NCBI GenBank assembly: GCA_022432975.1
Contig: CM039510.1
Span: 7,761,387-7,825,386, forward strand
Source: Begonia masoniana
Lineage: Eukaryota > Streptophyta > Magnoliopsida > Cucurbitales > Begoniaceae
DNA: 64,000 bases
Direction of reading: 5' to 3'
The notes below the pieces were generated by a model that saw only the letters and a list, made by a program, of their open reading frames with translations, did no database searches and was not told where the DNA came from. The translations under genes were made by a program, and so were the position numbers. The first letter of the stretch is position 1, and each line of letters begins with the position of its first letter. This document shows positions 20,266 through 32,075 of the stretch, one piece after another.

Positions 20266-22866
20266 ATGCCGGACGAAGAAAACGAGCAGGATCTTGTACC
20301 CATAGATCCAGAAATTGAAAGGACTTTTAGAGAAAGGAGAAGACAACAGCAACAACAACAACGAATTGAGGGAGAAAATATGGCGCATGCAGCAAATGAA
20401 AGGGAAAATGCTGAAAGAATATTTGACGAAAGAGATATCCCTATTCAGGATTTTGCAATTCCTACGCTCAATGATCTTAATCCTGGAATAGTCAGACCTG
20501 ACCTTCGGGCCATTAGATTTGAGTTGAAACCTGTGATGTTTCAAATGCTCCAAACAGTTGGACAATTCACTGGAGCTATAACAGATAATCCTCATCGCCA
20601 TTTAAAGGTTTTTGGAGAAGTTAGTGATTCATTTAACTTCCCCGGAGTATCTGCAGAAGCTCTGAGACTGAAGCTCTTTCCATATTCATTAAGGGATCGC
20701 GCCAGAGATTGGTTAAATAGCATACCTTCAGATACCATCACCACTTGGGGGGATCTGGCTAAGAGGTTTATTATGAAATATCACCCACCAGTAAGGAATG
20801 CAAGGATGAGGAACGAGATTACCAGTTTTCTACAGAGGGATGGAGAATCATTGTATGAAGCCTGGGACAGATTTAAAGAGTTGCTGAGGCAGTGCCCGAA
20901 TCACGGGATACCTCACTGGATTCAACTGGAAACATTTTACAACGGGTTGAATGGACAAACCCGATCAATCATCGATGCAGCAGCGAATGGAACATTGCTT
21001 TCTAAATCTTTCAACGAAGCTTACGATCTACTGGAGAGAATGGCAGTAAATAGTTATCAGTGGCCTTCAGACAGAATGCAATCTACAAGGAGAGCACCTG
21101 GAAGTTATGAGGTAGATGAAGTGGCTGCTCTTAATGCAAAAATAGCTTCACTCGAAAATGCCATCAAAGCCATGAACAAACAGCAACAACCAGTAAGCAG
21201 AGAGATTTCTTGCATTTTCTGTGGGGAGAACCATGATGATAGTTCATGCCCGACGAATCCTGAGTCGGCAAATTACGTGGGGTATAACCGAAATAATAAC
21301 CCATACTCACAGACGTATAACCCTGGATGGAGACAACATCCGAACTTACAATGGAGTTCGCAGCAACAGAATAATGCAGTACCTGCAAGATCTGCTGACA
21401 ATTATACCCAGAATTACAATCAGCAACTTCAAAAACCTGCAGCTCAAGAAAAACCAGACAACTTTGCAAGGGAGTATGCCGCAAGGACAGATATAATTTT
21501 GCAGAATTTATCAGCTTCGATAAAGAATATTGAAACCCAACTGGGGCAGCTAGCTCAATCTTCGAACTCTAGGAGCATTGGACAATTACCCAGCGACACT
21601 GAGATTCCGCAGAGACCGGGAAAGGAGCATTGCAATGCTATTTTATTAAGGAGTGGAAGGGAGGTGGAGATTCCTGAAAAGTCACGGAGAATAGAAAAGT
21701 CACAGGTTAATACCCAAGAAAAAGAAACAGAAAAGCAACCCATTACTGAGGGTTTACAGGAAAGAGAAGTGATGATTGAAAAAGAGAGTACTGAGGAGGT
21801 CGAAGAGAATAACCTGGAATCTGGAGAAATTAATATTAATGCTGCAGTTCCGCCCGCAGCATCGCCACAGTATCGACCTGCAGAAATGCAACTACAGAAA
21901 CCGCCTCCACCATTTCCACAGAGACTACAAAGACACCACCAGGAAAAGCAATTTAAAAAGTTTCTGGATGTTCTGAAGCAACTTCACATCAATGTACCGC
22001 TGGTGGAAGCCCTAGAACAAATGCCAAACTATGCCAAATTCATGAAGGATGTTCTGTCCAAAAAGAGAAAGTTTGGAGAATATGAACTGGTGGCTATGAC
22101 AGAAGAGACAAGCTACATTTTCCAAAACAAAATTCCACCGAAACTAAAAGATCCTGGTAGTTTCACCATTCCTTGTACAATCGGCAACAAATATTTTGGG
22201 AAGGCTCTATGTGATCTTGGAGCTAGTATAAATTTAATGCCCATGTCAATCTTCAAGAAACTGGGAATTGGAGAAGTTAGACCCACAACTGTGACTCTGC
22301 AACTTGCCGATCGCTCACTGACTCGTCCACAAGGAAAGATAGAAGATGTTCTTGTAAAGGTCGACAAGTTCATTTTTCCGGCTGACTTCATTATACTGGA
22401 TTATGAAGCTGATCATGAAGTTCCCATAATTCTGGGAAGACCTTTCTTAGCTACTGGGAGAACACTAATCGACGTCCAGAAAGGTGAACTTACAATGAGA
22501 GTCAATGATCAGCAAATCACATTCAATGTGCTGAAAGCGATGAAATTTCCAAATGATGCTGAAGATTGTTACTTGATAAAAGATGATGAAGTGCCACATG
22601 ATGAAAAAAGACATTCGGTACCAGCAAACAGCAAGAGAAAAAGCTGTGCAAAGAGAAGAAAAAAGAAAAGAAAATGGCGCAACAGAGAAATACAAAAGCG
22701 AGTTTTTGAAAGAATGATAGAAGTTTATCAAAATGACACCTTGGAACTACGAGATGAACAAAATGGTCAAAATTTCAAGGTAAATAGAAAGAGAGTAAAG
22801 CTTTATCATAGAGAAAATTTGACAAAAATTGCCTCAATTACTCTTGAGGACAGTAAAGAAAAGTGA
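20266..22866 (+). CDS. gag: Element T Gag-protease fusion with integrase-like tail
   Basis: This intact 866-residue ORF starts at an ATG about 100 bp after the primer site. Residues about 1-60 are acidic/Gln-rich. Residues about 90-280 form an Athila-type retrotransposon gag core (RARDWLNSIP, FIMKYHPP, LYEAWDRFKELL). A CCHC-like knuckle, CIFCGENHDDSSC, starts at residue 316. The protease active site is CDLGASINLMP (Asp about 650), followed by the ILGRPFLATG flap region. After a Lys/Arg-rich stretch (about 785-810), residues about 825-850 (DEQNGQNFKVNRKRVKLYHR) resemble the extreme C-terminus of Athila-type integrase. I infer an in-frame deletion of the pol core. Gag would assemble particles and the protease would process them. 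Confidence 0.9.
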   Translation: MPDEENEQDLVPIDPEIERTFRERRRQQQQQQRIEGENMAHAANERENAERIFDERDIPIQDFAIPTLNDLNPGIVRPDLRAIRFELKPVMFQMLQTVGQFTGAITDNPHRHLKVFGEVSDSFNFPGVSAEALRLKLFPYSLRDRARDWLNSIPSDTITTWGDLAKRFIMKYHPPVRNARMRNEITSFLQRDGESLYEAWDRFKELLRQCPNHGIPHWIQLETFYNGLNGQTRSIIDAAANGTLLSKSFNEAYDLLERMAVNSYQWPSDRMQSTRRAPGSYEVDEVAALNAKIASLENAIKAMNKQQQPVSREISCIFCGENHDDSSCPTNPESANYVGYNRNNNPYSQTYNPGWRQHPNLQWSSQQQNNAVPARSADNYTQNYNQQLQKPAAQEKPDNFAREYAARTDIILQNLSASIKNIETQLGQLAQSSNSRSIGQLPSDTEIPQRPGKEHCNAILLRSGREVEIPEKSRRIEKSQVNTQEKETEKQPITEGLQEREVMIEKESTEEVEENNLESGEININAAVPPAASPQYRPAEMQLQKPPPPFPQRLQRHHQEKQFKKFLDVLKQLHINVPLVEALEQMPNYAKFMKDVLSKKRKFGEYELVAMTEETSYIFQNKIPPKLKDPGSFTIPCTIGNKYFGKALCDLGASINLMPMSIFKKLGIGEVRPTTVTLQLADRSLTRPQGKIEDVLVKVDKFIFPADFIILDYEADHEVPIILGRPFLATGRTLIDVQKGELTMRVNDQQITFNVLKAMKFPNDAEDCYLIKDDEVPHDEKRHSVPANSKRKSCAKRRKKKRKWRNREIQKRVFERMIEVYQNDTLELRDEQNGQNFKVNRKRVKLYHRENLTKIASITLEDSKEK

Positions 22867-24535
22867 CATATGGAGAAGTCTGGCTGAAGACTTGGAAAAC
22901 TTAGCGCTATAGGGAGGCAGCCCTCGATAATATCCTTTTGAGTTGGTTTTTGTTTATTTTATTTTATTTTATTTTAGTTTTTGCTTTCAATAACGTTAAT
23001 GCTGCAATGTTTGCTGTAGCATTAAAAATTTCAGGTCTGCACAAAACAGGAGAAGAAGAAGAAGAAAAGGAAGCACATAGAAGAAAGTCATCACATAATG
23101 CTGCAAGTGGAGCTGCAGCATCATTCGGCGACAGCAGTTTCCAGCAGCAAGCTTCGCCAAGAAACCAAAGGATCCATCTCCAGTTTTTCTACATTTCCCT
23201 ACAGCAATCTTGAGAGATTCAGATGCAGAATCAGAAGAAGAAGAATAAAGACCAGGGAAGTTCTAAATCTCTAGTTTTTATTTTTATTTTTATTTTTCTG
23301 TGAACTCAATTTCATGTTAGATGTCTGTGAACTTAATTTTGTTTGGCAGTGGGGACACTGCCAATTTTTAAGTTAGGGGATGCTATTTGGTGTGCTATTT
23401 AGTATGAGTGTGGATGTTTATCTAATTTGGATGATTAATATTTACTGTTCTCTGAATATGGTTGGTTTGATTCTCTCTGGACGTTGATTGAAGTCTGGTT
23501 GTTTAAATTTTGTATCTGTTGATTGGTGTTTTAGTGTTTGTTGTTATCTTTTGGTTTGTTACCCTCTGTTAGTGTGTCACCTTGTCTGGTTATATATATA
23601 TATAAAAAAAAAAAAAAAAAAGAGGTGCGATATAATTTCCTAATATCCTTTGATTTGGTGAGTTATTGGAGAATATTAGTGTCACTTATTAGAAATCAAT
23701 TAAGATTTATTCCCATTAACTTAATGTCTCTAACACACAAACTCCTTTTGGTTGTTTAGGAATATTATCCTTTCTAGACATTACAATCATATCTAGGCGT
23801 CAATTATTTAATGTTTGATTAAAGAAATTAGCAATTAGAGAATTCTTCTTAGAAAAATATAATAAATAATAAGTTTGGGGGTTAATAATAAAAAAAAAAA
23901 AAAAAATGTGCAATTTCCTAATCTACTTTCAATTTCGAGTGAGCCTTTTGGATACTCGATGGGTAGAAATAAATTAGAGAAACTTTGGGAGGAACTCCGT
24001 TGCATGTTTATTGACTATACTCCTCTATTTTATATGAGTATGTATATCTTGAAGTGACACTATTGAGTAACCGGAGGACTTCATCACCAATGTTGTCAAT
24101 CGCGTCAAAAGGTAGTGTGACTGATAGATAAAGTTAATGTAAATGAAAAAAAAAAAAAGAAAAAAAGAAAAAAAAAACACTTAATCCCCTCACTTATTTA
24201 AAAATAAAATAAAATAAAGAAGAAGAATCTTTGAATGCTAATGGATTTATGAAGAATATTAGAGAGTTGACATTCGATGATATGTATTGTGATTTCTAGT
24301 TTTGATGATTGAACTTAGCAATTCAAATGGAGTTTGAGCACACACACACTTTGAAATTGAGTTTATTGGGAATTAAATCTATATTAATTACTTTTAATTG
24401 TGATGATGACATTTTTCAATGATTTACAAGTTACTAGATATTTTTGAAATTACATCAATTTGTTAATGATAATTTGGGAACTTATTTTTGTTTGCATCAC
24501 TCGAGGACGAGTAATGGTTTAAGTTTGGGGGTATT
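22867..24535 (+). other. Element T 3' untranslated region and polypurine tract
   Basis: The 1.7-kb stretch is largely non-coding. It opens with gcgctatagggaggcagccc, a phrase typical of sequence after Athila/Tat coding regions. It contains inverted GCTGCAGCATT-like motifs near 22998-23030 and 23097-23125, A-rich tracts, and ends catcactcgaggacgag...AAGTTTGGGGGTATT (24521-24535), the polypurine tract next to the 3' LTR. No pol domains were found. Confidence 0.85.
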
Positions 24536-26288
24536 TGATGACTCTTATTTTAGAGTCATTTTATGCAATTTTTACATAAGAAAACTTATATGAATTGAGT
24601 GTTTGCAATAATAAATTAGTATGAATTATTACAATTGCCATGTAATGCTGCAGCATTAGTGTTTTTATTCAATTTGATGTATTTAATGCAGATTCTCTAC
24701 AAAAAAAAAACATATTTTACTCCTTAAATCAAATTTTATATTTTCATAATTAAATGATATTTTTATAGCAGGAAATTTGAATTCAAATGCTGAGATTTAT
24801 AGAGAGAAAGTGAAGGCAAGAATCAAGGAAGAGAAATTTGGAAAGAAGAAAAGAGGAGAAGACACATGGCATGCAAAAGAGAAGATTTGGAAGGATGGAG
24901 GAAACACGTGGATCAAGATCCAATTTGATGAAAGAGAGCTATTCTGGAATAAAAAATAAAAGGGGGACCCACGCAGGAGAGAGAAGAGAGAATATACAAT
25001 TAAAAAGGAGAGAGAAAAGAAGAAATGGATTTTGCATATTTTTCTTGGAACTTATTATTCAAAAATTCCATAAAAAGAGGGATATTCTGGCGTAACAATT
25101 AATTCCAGCGAGAGAGGATTTCAAAAAGCAGCCCTGACGCAGCTTGCTGGACAAGAAGCTCTGGAACCAGAGAAGAACCCTAGAGCGCCGTTTCTGGATT
25201 TCTTTTCTTCTCCTTCTTCTATTATTTTTCTTGCATATTTTTATGAACACAATTGTTTTTAGTTTTATTTTTAATTATGTCTCGTAGCTAAACTCTTTAA
25301 TTCTTGGTTAGGAGAGAAAGTACTCATTACATGTTTTATGCCTGATCTATGAATGCTACGTATTTTTCATTGAATGATTTCTCATGATTTTAATTGCTTA
25401 ATTCAATTTATGTCGATAGACAATTTTGATTTCACATATTCCTATTGTATCGATAGGTAAATAGGAATTAAAGATGCATGAGAAATTAAATAGATTAAAA
25501 GTGTTGCAAAATAGCTAACATTAATCTATTTGGCATTTAAGAATAGGTTCACAAGAAAATTCAGATTAAGTTTTTGTCTTTTCAAAATCGAAAAGAAAAT
25601 TCTAAAACGAATTTATCTAGGCAATTCGACGGAACCCTAGAAATATAAGAATTCTTGCTGTTCTGTGATTAATACTGTAGCATTGCTAATGCATTTTTGT
25701 TTGGAACAATCTTTCGTGATATTCCTCGTCTAATTCAATTCATATCGACAGATAGTTTGATGTTTCATGTTTATATTTTATCGACAGGTAAATATAAATG
25801 TTAAGATGCACGATTGATTAATTGGATTAATACGTTACAAGGTAGTTAACGTTAATTCGATTAGCGATGAGAATAGAGTATATAGAAAATTCAATATTAG
25901 TTACATTCATTCAAAGTCGAAGGAAATTCTAATTTGAATTTATCTAGGCAATTCGAAAGAATCCTAGAATTATTTAATTCTCGCTGTTCTTAGACAATGC
26001 TGCAGAGCATTACCATAGCATTAGTGTAAAATCATTGTAATGAAGAAATCGATCATAGCCAAGGCCTTCTTTTATCGTATTTATCTCGTTTACTCTGATT
26101 TATTTTGCTTCATCGCAATTCTGAATTTATTTATATTTATTTTCATTTAAAATCTCAATATTTTTATAAGATTTTTATAGCGAATTTAAACACAATTAAG
26201 AATATCTTCGTGGGATCGATACTTTACTTATTCTATTACTTCGTTAGCGACACGTGCACTTGCGTGTAAGTGTGTAAAATCACTAACA
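24536..26288 (+). repeat. Element T 3' LTR
   Basis: Same length (1753 bp) as the 5' LTR. By eye it differs at about ten positions, for example ttatgcaa for ttatgcta, atagagag for atggagag and ctcgctgttcttagac for cttgctgttcttaaac. Confidence 0.95.
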
Positions 26289-27313
26289 GTTTGCCAAAGA
26301 CAACTAAAGGACATGATAGTATTTGGGTCGTGGTTGATAGAATGACAAAGTCGGCACACTTTATACCTGTAAGAATGACTTTCACAATGGACCAGCTTGC
26401 TGATCTGTATGTCCAAGAAATCATCAGATTGCATGGAGTTCCTTTATCTATTGTCTCCGATCGTGATCCTAGATTCACCTCAAGGTTTTGGCAAAGCTTA
26501 CAAGGTACTTTAGGATCAAAATTATCTTTCAGTACTGCCTTCCACCCACAAACCGATGGACAATCTGAACGGACAATTCAAATACTTGAAGATATGTTGA
26601 GGGCATGTGTGCTTGAGTTCCAGACGTCGTGGAGTCGCTACCTGCCATTGATTGAATTCTCTTACAACAATAGTTACCAGTCCACCATAGGTATGGCACC
26701 ATATGAGGCACTGTATGGCAGGAAGTGCAGGTCGCCTTTGTACTGGGATGAGGTCGGTGAAGCAAAACTCCTAGGTCCCAAGATTTTGCAACAGATGTCG
26801 GACAAGATTGCCACTATTAGGAAAAGAATGATAACTGCACAGAGCCGACAGAAGAGTTATGCAGACCAGAGGAGAAGAGACCTTGAGTTTTCTGTTGGTG
26901 ATGAAGTTTTCCTGAGGATTTCACCATTTAAAGGAGTTTTAAGATTTGGTAAGAAGGGAAAGCTAAACCCACGATTTATTGGACCATTCCCCATCTTAGG
27001 AAGGATTGGCATTACGGCTTATAAATTGCAATTACCCCCATCGCTGGAAAAGGTGCATAATGTTTTCCATGTGTCAATGTTAAGAAAATGCATACGGGAT
27101 CCTTCACATGTTGTTAAGCCAGTGGATGTCGAAATTGAACCATCGTTAATGTATGAAGAGAAGTCGGTGCAAATTTTGGAATCTGCAGTGAAAACTCTGA
27201 GGAATAAAGAGATCCCACTAGTGAAAGTTTTATGGATGAATCATGGTATTGAGGAAGCCACATGGGAAAGACGGCAGGACATGATGGACAAATATCCTGA
27301 ACTCTTCGCTTGA
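26289..27313 (+). pseudogene. pol: Element A integrase C-terminal part and chromodomain, interior 1
   Basis: This resumes after element T with gtttgccaaag. The integrase core continues (SIWVVVDRMTKSAHF, IVSDRDPRF, then the QSERTIQILED acidic box), followed by the GKLNPRFIGPF region. The C-terminus reads ILESAVKTLRNKEIPLVKVL with EEATWERRQDM, a chromodomain-like segment as in Tekay-type chromoviruses, where it may direct insertion to heterochromatin. The frame is open to TGA at 27311-27313, but it is separated from the upstream half by element T. Confidence 0.88.
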
Positions 27314-27354
27314 TCAATTTTCGGGGACGAAAATTTTGTATAAGGAGGGGTGGA
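27314..27354 (+). other. Interior 1 end and polypurine tract
   Basis: tcggggacgaaaattttg is followed by the purine tract AAGGAGGGGTGGA immediately before the LTR. It primes plus-strand synthesis. Interior 2 ends the same way at 41750-41790. Confidence 0.85.
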
Positions 27355-29735
27355 TGTAACACCCGACAACTTCAGCCAGGTGACTTCCTAACTGTATTAA
27401 CGGTCATGAATATTCAATCTTCACGGTTCAGAGTTTTATGCCAAGCTTAATTAATTACATGTGGATTTAAATTAGGTTGTGTGGCAAAGCTGTAATAATG
27501 AAGGATTGAGGCCAATATATAAAGGAAAAGGAAATGTTTTAAACCTCACTTAAACCACTGTAGCCGACACCTTCCTTTTCGGCGATTTCTTCTCTCCCAA
27601 GCTCTTGCTCTCCGCTTTCAGCATACTCTCTTCGACGATCGGTTTTCTCTGCCGCTACTCGACTACTCTGCACCCGAGGTATGCAATAGACAATGTAGCT
27701 ATCTGTTAGTTTGTTAGCCCCGTTTTCTACTCGGCATTGGAGTTTTGGATTTTCCAATGGCCGACTAATAATAGGATATTTTAAAATCTGAAAGTGGTAA
27801 TGTCATTCCGAATCGATTTTGGACATTAAACAACCAACCCTGAGTTATCGCTAATCGAATCTGTCTGTTCTGAGTTTTGGATTTCTAACTGCACAGAGGA
27901 CTATACTAAGGATTCGGGAGTGACTTTGGCTATTAGATCCTAGGATGACTTGTGGTTAGAACTATTAGGATTTTGTTTTAACTACTGCAATGTAAATGTT
28001 TTAGGTGAAGAAGTTTGAAGAGAAAGGAGCTCAAACTGCTAAGGAGACCAGGTAAGTGAATGTGTAGGTTTCTCGGTCATTAGGACCCTACATCAAAGGA
28101 TGCTAGGTAGAAACTTATATGATAAATAGAAGTTTCCCTTATGTTACTGTCTATTGTTATGCCGATGATTAGCTCAGTGGTAAAGTTTCATGTCGAATGG
28201 TACTCAGTTCTGTAGCTTGATGATTTAAGAATTTTCATGTTCATGCATCATGAATGTTTTATGCATATGAAAATGTTTTAAGAGCATGTCTTCGCATGAA
28301 CAAGATAAGAATATAAAACTTATGCAACGTGAATTAAGGGAGGGTTGGGGGCGGTTTGGCCTATGTCACTGTCCAAAAAAAGGACCATGATACGACCCGC
28401 AAGGGAACTATGTGCACTCTCACTGCCAAACCCCCTTTACCGGCACAAATTCTCTCTTAATACACACAACTTAAATGAAGAATATGATCAATGGCTATGA
28501 ATGATGAATATGATCAATGACTATGAATGATGAATATGATCAATGACTATGAATGATGAATATGATCAATGATTATGAATGATGAATATGATCAATGACT
28601 ATGATTGATGAATATGATCCATGACTATGAATGATGATTACGAGCAAGATATGAATAAGAAAATACTTATGAGCATGTGATTTTCCAAATTATACATTCA
28701 GGCATCCATGTTAGTGTTGCATTCCTTGCTAAGCATTAGGCTTATAGTTTAAACCTTATGATGTAGGTGACGAGTTTTCAGGTGAGGATCTCAAAGTTAA
28801 TGAGGACGTCTAAGCTTGGTTGCTGGAGGGTGTTCAGGGTGCAATTCTGTGGCTGGATGGCAAATGAGACCCCGGGTTAATGTTTTATGATTTTAGTTAA
28901 GATAATGAATATAATAGGTTGAGTAGGATGAGTCTACCTTATATCATTGAGTCTTTTGAAGTTGTCTGTTGATCTCTGAATCTGGGGATAATTTTAAGGA
29001 TCATCGAATGGTCTGTTTGTTTAAGTCTTCTGCTATATGAATTCTGGATGAGTCTATGATTCTTATTCATTAAGGTTTATAATTACCAGGTTAAGATTTG
29101 AGTGAGTTGTGGTATTTTCTGTTGGATGAAGTTGGTTGATGACTATAGTGTTTTACTGCCGTATGATAGAGGCTGGATGAGGCAATCATCCGGCTGACGT
29201 CATCGGCGGATGTCAAATGATGGAAGTTGAACCATTGAGTCTTCCGGATGACGTCACCGGAAGATGTAGTATGTTTCCTCGCCGGATGATGTAAATGGTA
29301 TTTTGTCGTCTAGCGTTCGGTGGATGAAGCGTATTCCTTCACCGGATGATGTAAATGGTATTTTGTCGTCTAGCGTTCGGTGGATGAAGCGTATTCCTTC
29401 GCCGGATGATGTAAATGGTATTTTGTCGTCTAGCGTTCGGTGGATGGAGCGTATTCCTTCATCGGATGATGTAAATGTTAATTTGTCGTCTAGTGACCGG
29501 ATGATGTGAGTATTTTCTTATTGTTTAATGTTCGGCTAATGTTTTAAATCGGTCACGGGAAGCACACATGACCACCGGTCGATGTAAGTTTATTTCTTTG
29601 TTGGCAGACCCAGTTTAAGAGATGTTCAAAAGAAAAAAATATATATATTGCCGAAAATGAGTTGAGTGTGAGTAATAAGAATTAAATGATTAAGAAAGAT
29701 ATGAATTACGTGACGATCCCTCCCGGGTCGTTACA
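27355..29735 (+). repeat. Element A LTR2 (middle, recombinant)
   Basis: This 2381-bp LTR lies between the two interiors. Left of about 29106 it shares diagnostic bases with LTR3 against LTR1 (tctcccaag, ctactcgac, cacccgagg, cggcattgg, tgccgatg, gagttttcagg, gttgtctg, gtgagttg). Right of 29233 it shares bases with LTR1 against LTR3 (aaccattg, cacgggaag, gttgagtgtg, four 60-bp units). It is the expected product of crossover between a 3' and a 5' LTR. The TATA-like box is at 27516-27523. Confidence 0.95.
28005..28813 (+). other. LTR leader cassette of element A LTR2
   Basis: Exon 2 is 28005-28051 and hairpin I (GGTC-ATTAG-GACC) is at 28075-28087. The pre-acceptor hairpin TAAGC-ATTAG-GCTTA lies about 25 nt before the acceptor. 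Exon 3, 28767-28813, completes a Gly codon and encodes DEFSGEDLKVNEDV, then TAA. This is the undamaged form of the LTR1 cassette. Confidence 0.5.
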
Positions 29736-29739
29736 ATTA

Positions 29740-29752
29740 TGGTATCAAAGCA
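29740..29752 (+). other. Primer binding site, interior 2
   Basis: TGGTATCAAAGCA follows the LTR2 end, identical to the primer site of interior 1. Confidence 0.85.
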
Positions 29753-29898
29753 AAACCAGTTTCTAAAATCGATTCTGCAGACTGCCTCCCAGCACAGATT
29801 GCCACCTGAGTACACACCAGCAACTGTAAGTATTTATGATTTCAGTAAATGTCACTAAGTTAAGATGTATCTATAACTATGTGTTTAGGAATCCCAAT

Positions 29899-30657
29899 AT
29901 GGTTAGAGGTCAGCAGAGAGAGACCAATGAGGATAGCAATGCCATTGCTCAGTTGACAGAGTTGGTCATGCGCCAATCTCGCCAGATCGAACAGCTGATG
30001 ACTGCTAGAGAGGAACAAGGCAACTCCAGTACTAATGCAACCCATGACCATGGGGGTGAGCGTTTCCACCGGCTTTGACCCCCGGTGTTTAATGGACATG
30101 TTTCAGATCCTATCTATACTGAGGAGTGGATTCGAAAGATAGAAGACATGTTTAAGTACGCAAAGGTTGATGAAGGAGATAAGGTCACATATGCTGTCTT
30201 TCATTTGGAATTGAGTGCAAGGCATTGGTGAGATTCAATCCAGAACACCGCTAATGCCAGAGCCATGACCTGGGAAATGTTTAAGACTGCCTTCTTTGAC
30301 AAGTACTTCAATCGGACTGTTCGGGCCAACAAGAAGAAGGAGTTCATGAATCTACGATAAACTGGCTATGTGACGGATTACATATGTAAATTTGATGCTT
30401 TATCACGGTTTGCTCCCCGATTGATTGAGGATGATGAGGACAGGATTTACCAATTTGTTCAAGGACTGAAGCCGAGTTTGTACATGAAAGTAAAGACTGC
30501 TAGGATACACAATGTACCTTATGGTGAAGTGACGGCTAAGGCCTTGGAGCCGGAAGAGGCGGAAATGACAGCATATGCACAGCGTGAGCAGCCAAGGAAA
30601 TTCACGAAGGAAACTCAGCTGCCACCACGTCAGAACAAAGGATGGCAGCCGCAATAG
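29899..30657 (+). pseudogene. gag: Element A gag, interior 2
   Basis: This copy of the gag frame at 14989 has the same three stops (30076-30078, 30358-30360, 30655-30657) plus its own TGA at 30229-30231, where the Trp codon of ARHWWDS became TGA. The private change is a G-to-A transition. Confidence 0.85.
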
Positions 30658-31466
30658 AATAGGGGACCGCAACAACAACAAGGTATAAAGAGACCCTTCA
30701 ATCCAAATGATGATCAGGGAAAAGGAAAGCGACCAATAGCCCCTCAATGCCCCACCTGTCAGAAGAATCATCCCGGCGAATGCAAGTTACTTTCTGGCCG
30801 CTGTTTTAGATGTGACAAGGTCGGACATGTAGTCAGAGACTGCCCCATGCCACCCGACCCAAACCGAGCAAGAGTAATGCCCCGAGTCTTTGCTATGATG
30901 GAGGACGAAGACACCATGTAGCACACGGTCATAATAGGTACAATTATGATCTGTGGTGTTTCTGCTTATACACTTATAGACACGGGCACCACACACTCAT
31001 TTATTGCAACCTTGTTTGCGTGTAAGCATAAGTTAGAATACTTACCAGCTGATATGCCATATAGTGTGATGTTACCATCGGGAAAGTCCTTGTATTCTGA
31101 GCAGATATTGAAAGGCGATATTGTGTCCCTAGGAGATAAGAAGTTATATGTAGAACTGATTGTAGTTGACATGAAGGGATATGAAGTCATATTAGGAATG
31201 GATTGGTTATCCAGGCATTATGCCACGATAAGTTGTAGGTCTGGATTAGTCGAGTTTCGACCCCCTAATGGAGATCAGTACATTTTCCAAGCTATCCCGA
31301 AAATAAGTAAGATACCGATTATATCCTCGCTAGAGGCTCAGCAGTTATTGAAAGATGGTTGTGAGAGTTATCTAGCTAGTGTGATCGATAATCGGGTAAA
31401 GAACAAAGTAGAGCTACAAGATATTTCTATAATTAAAGAGTTCCCTGATGTGTTTATGGATGATTT
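30658..31466 (+). pseudogene. pol: Element A zinc knuckle and protease, interior 2, cut by copia
   Basis: The CCHC knuckle is at 30802-30843, followed by a private TAG at 30919-30921 (CAG in interior 1) and the DTG protease. The sequence breaks at gatgattt, where the copia element K is inserted. The frame resumes at 38894. Confidence 0.88.
31462..31466 (+). other. Target duplication gattt, left copy for element K
   Basis: gattt here and at 38894-38898 flank the copia element. The empty site gatgatttgccagg is present in interior 1 near 16550. Confidence 0.95.
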
Positions 31467-32062
31467 TGTTAATGCTAGTGCTTTAGGATAATCATATGGA
31501 TGATATTTTGTATATCACATCTTATTTTAATATGGGTAGTTATAATGTCTTGCTAGAGACCAATTATAACTTGTGGACCCTAAAAATGTTTTAGGCCCAC
31601 TGTCATATTAAATGAGCCTATTGGGTCGCACAACTGAGCGGGTTTTGGGTTAAAATCGTTATGGGCTTATGAAGCCCATATGAAGTGAATTAAAAGGGTT
31701 TTAATTTCGCAACCCTAACTAGAGAGACGATCATCATTCTACACGAGATTTTTTGATCGTCGGTTGATAGAGGCAAATTCTAGATTATTCTCTAGAATTT
31801 GCGGGTCCTAGCAGACAAGAATCCAAGGCGTTGGATTCCCGCTCACGTGTGGATACGAATAGAGGGCGTTCGATTATTTCAGCGTCTCCGTGATCGAATC
31901 GGCATCTTCAAGAGAAATTCGAAATCAAACCAGGTTAGCATAATCGTTGTGGTTTAATCAAAATGCACGATCGTACGGTTCGTTAGGGTCTGCGATTTTT
32001 TTTATTGAATTAATCGTTTTCCGCTGCGCGACCTAAACGAATCTTGAAGAAAAATACCAACA
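31467..32062 (+). repeat. Element K 5' LTR
   Basis: 596 bp, ending AAAATACCAACA. Matches 38298-38893 at all but one position by eye. Confidence 0.95.
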
Positions 32063-32063
32063 G

Positions 32064-32075
32064 TGGTATCAGAGC
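32064..32075 (+). other. Element K primer binding site
   Basis: TGGTATCAGAGC one base after the LTR is the standard complement of initiator-Met tRNA used by plant copia elements. Confidence 0.92.

Larger units (their letters stand above)
18388..26288 (+). mobile_element. Element T: Athila-type gag-protease-only LTR retrotransposon
   Basis: This 7.9-kb element has two 1753-bp LTRs (TGATGACTC...CACTAACA), a TGGCGCCGTTGCCGGGG primer site, one intact long ORF (gag plus protease) and a TTTGGGGG polypurine tract. It lacks RT, RNase H and the integrase core. It resembles non-autonomous gag-bearing plant elements (the TR-GAG type) of the Athila/Tat branch. The LTRs differ at only about ten sites by eye, so insertion is recent. 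It needs enzymes from another element to move. Confidence 0.93.

Noticed and set aside
22938..23213. Small ORF after element T gag with a signal-peptide-like start
   Set aside because: The hydrophobic start depends on a TTG codon in a T-rich tract. There is no ATG there, and the region is untranslated sequence.
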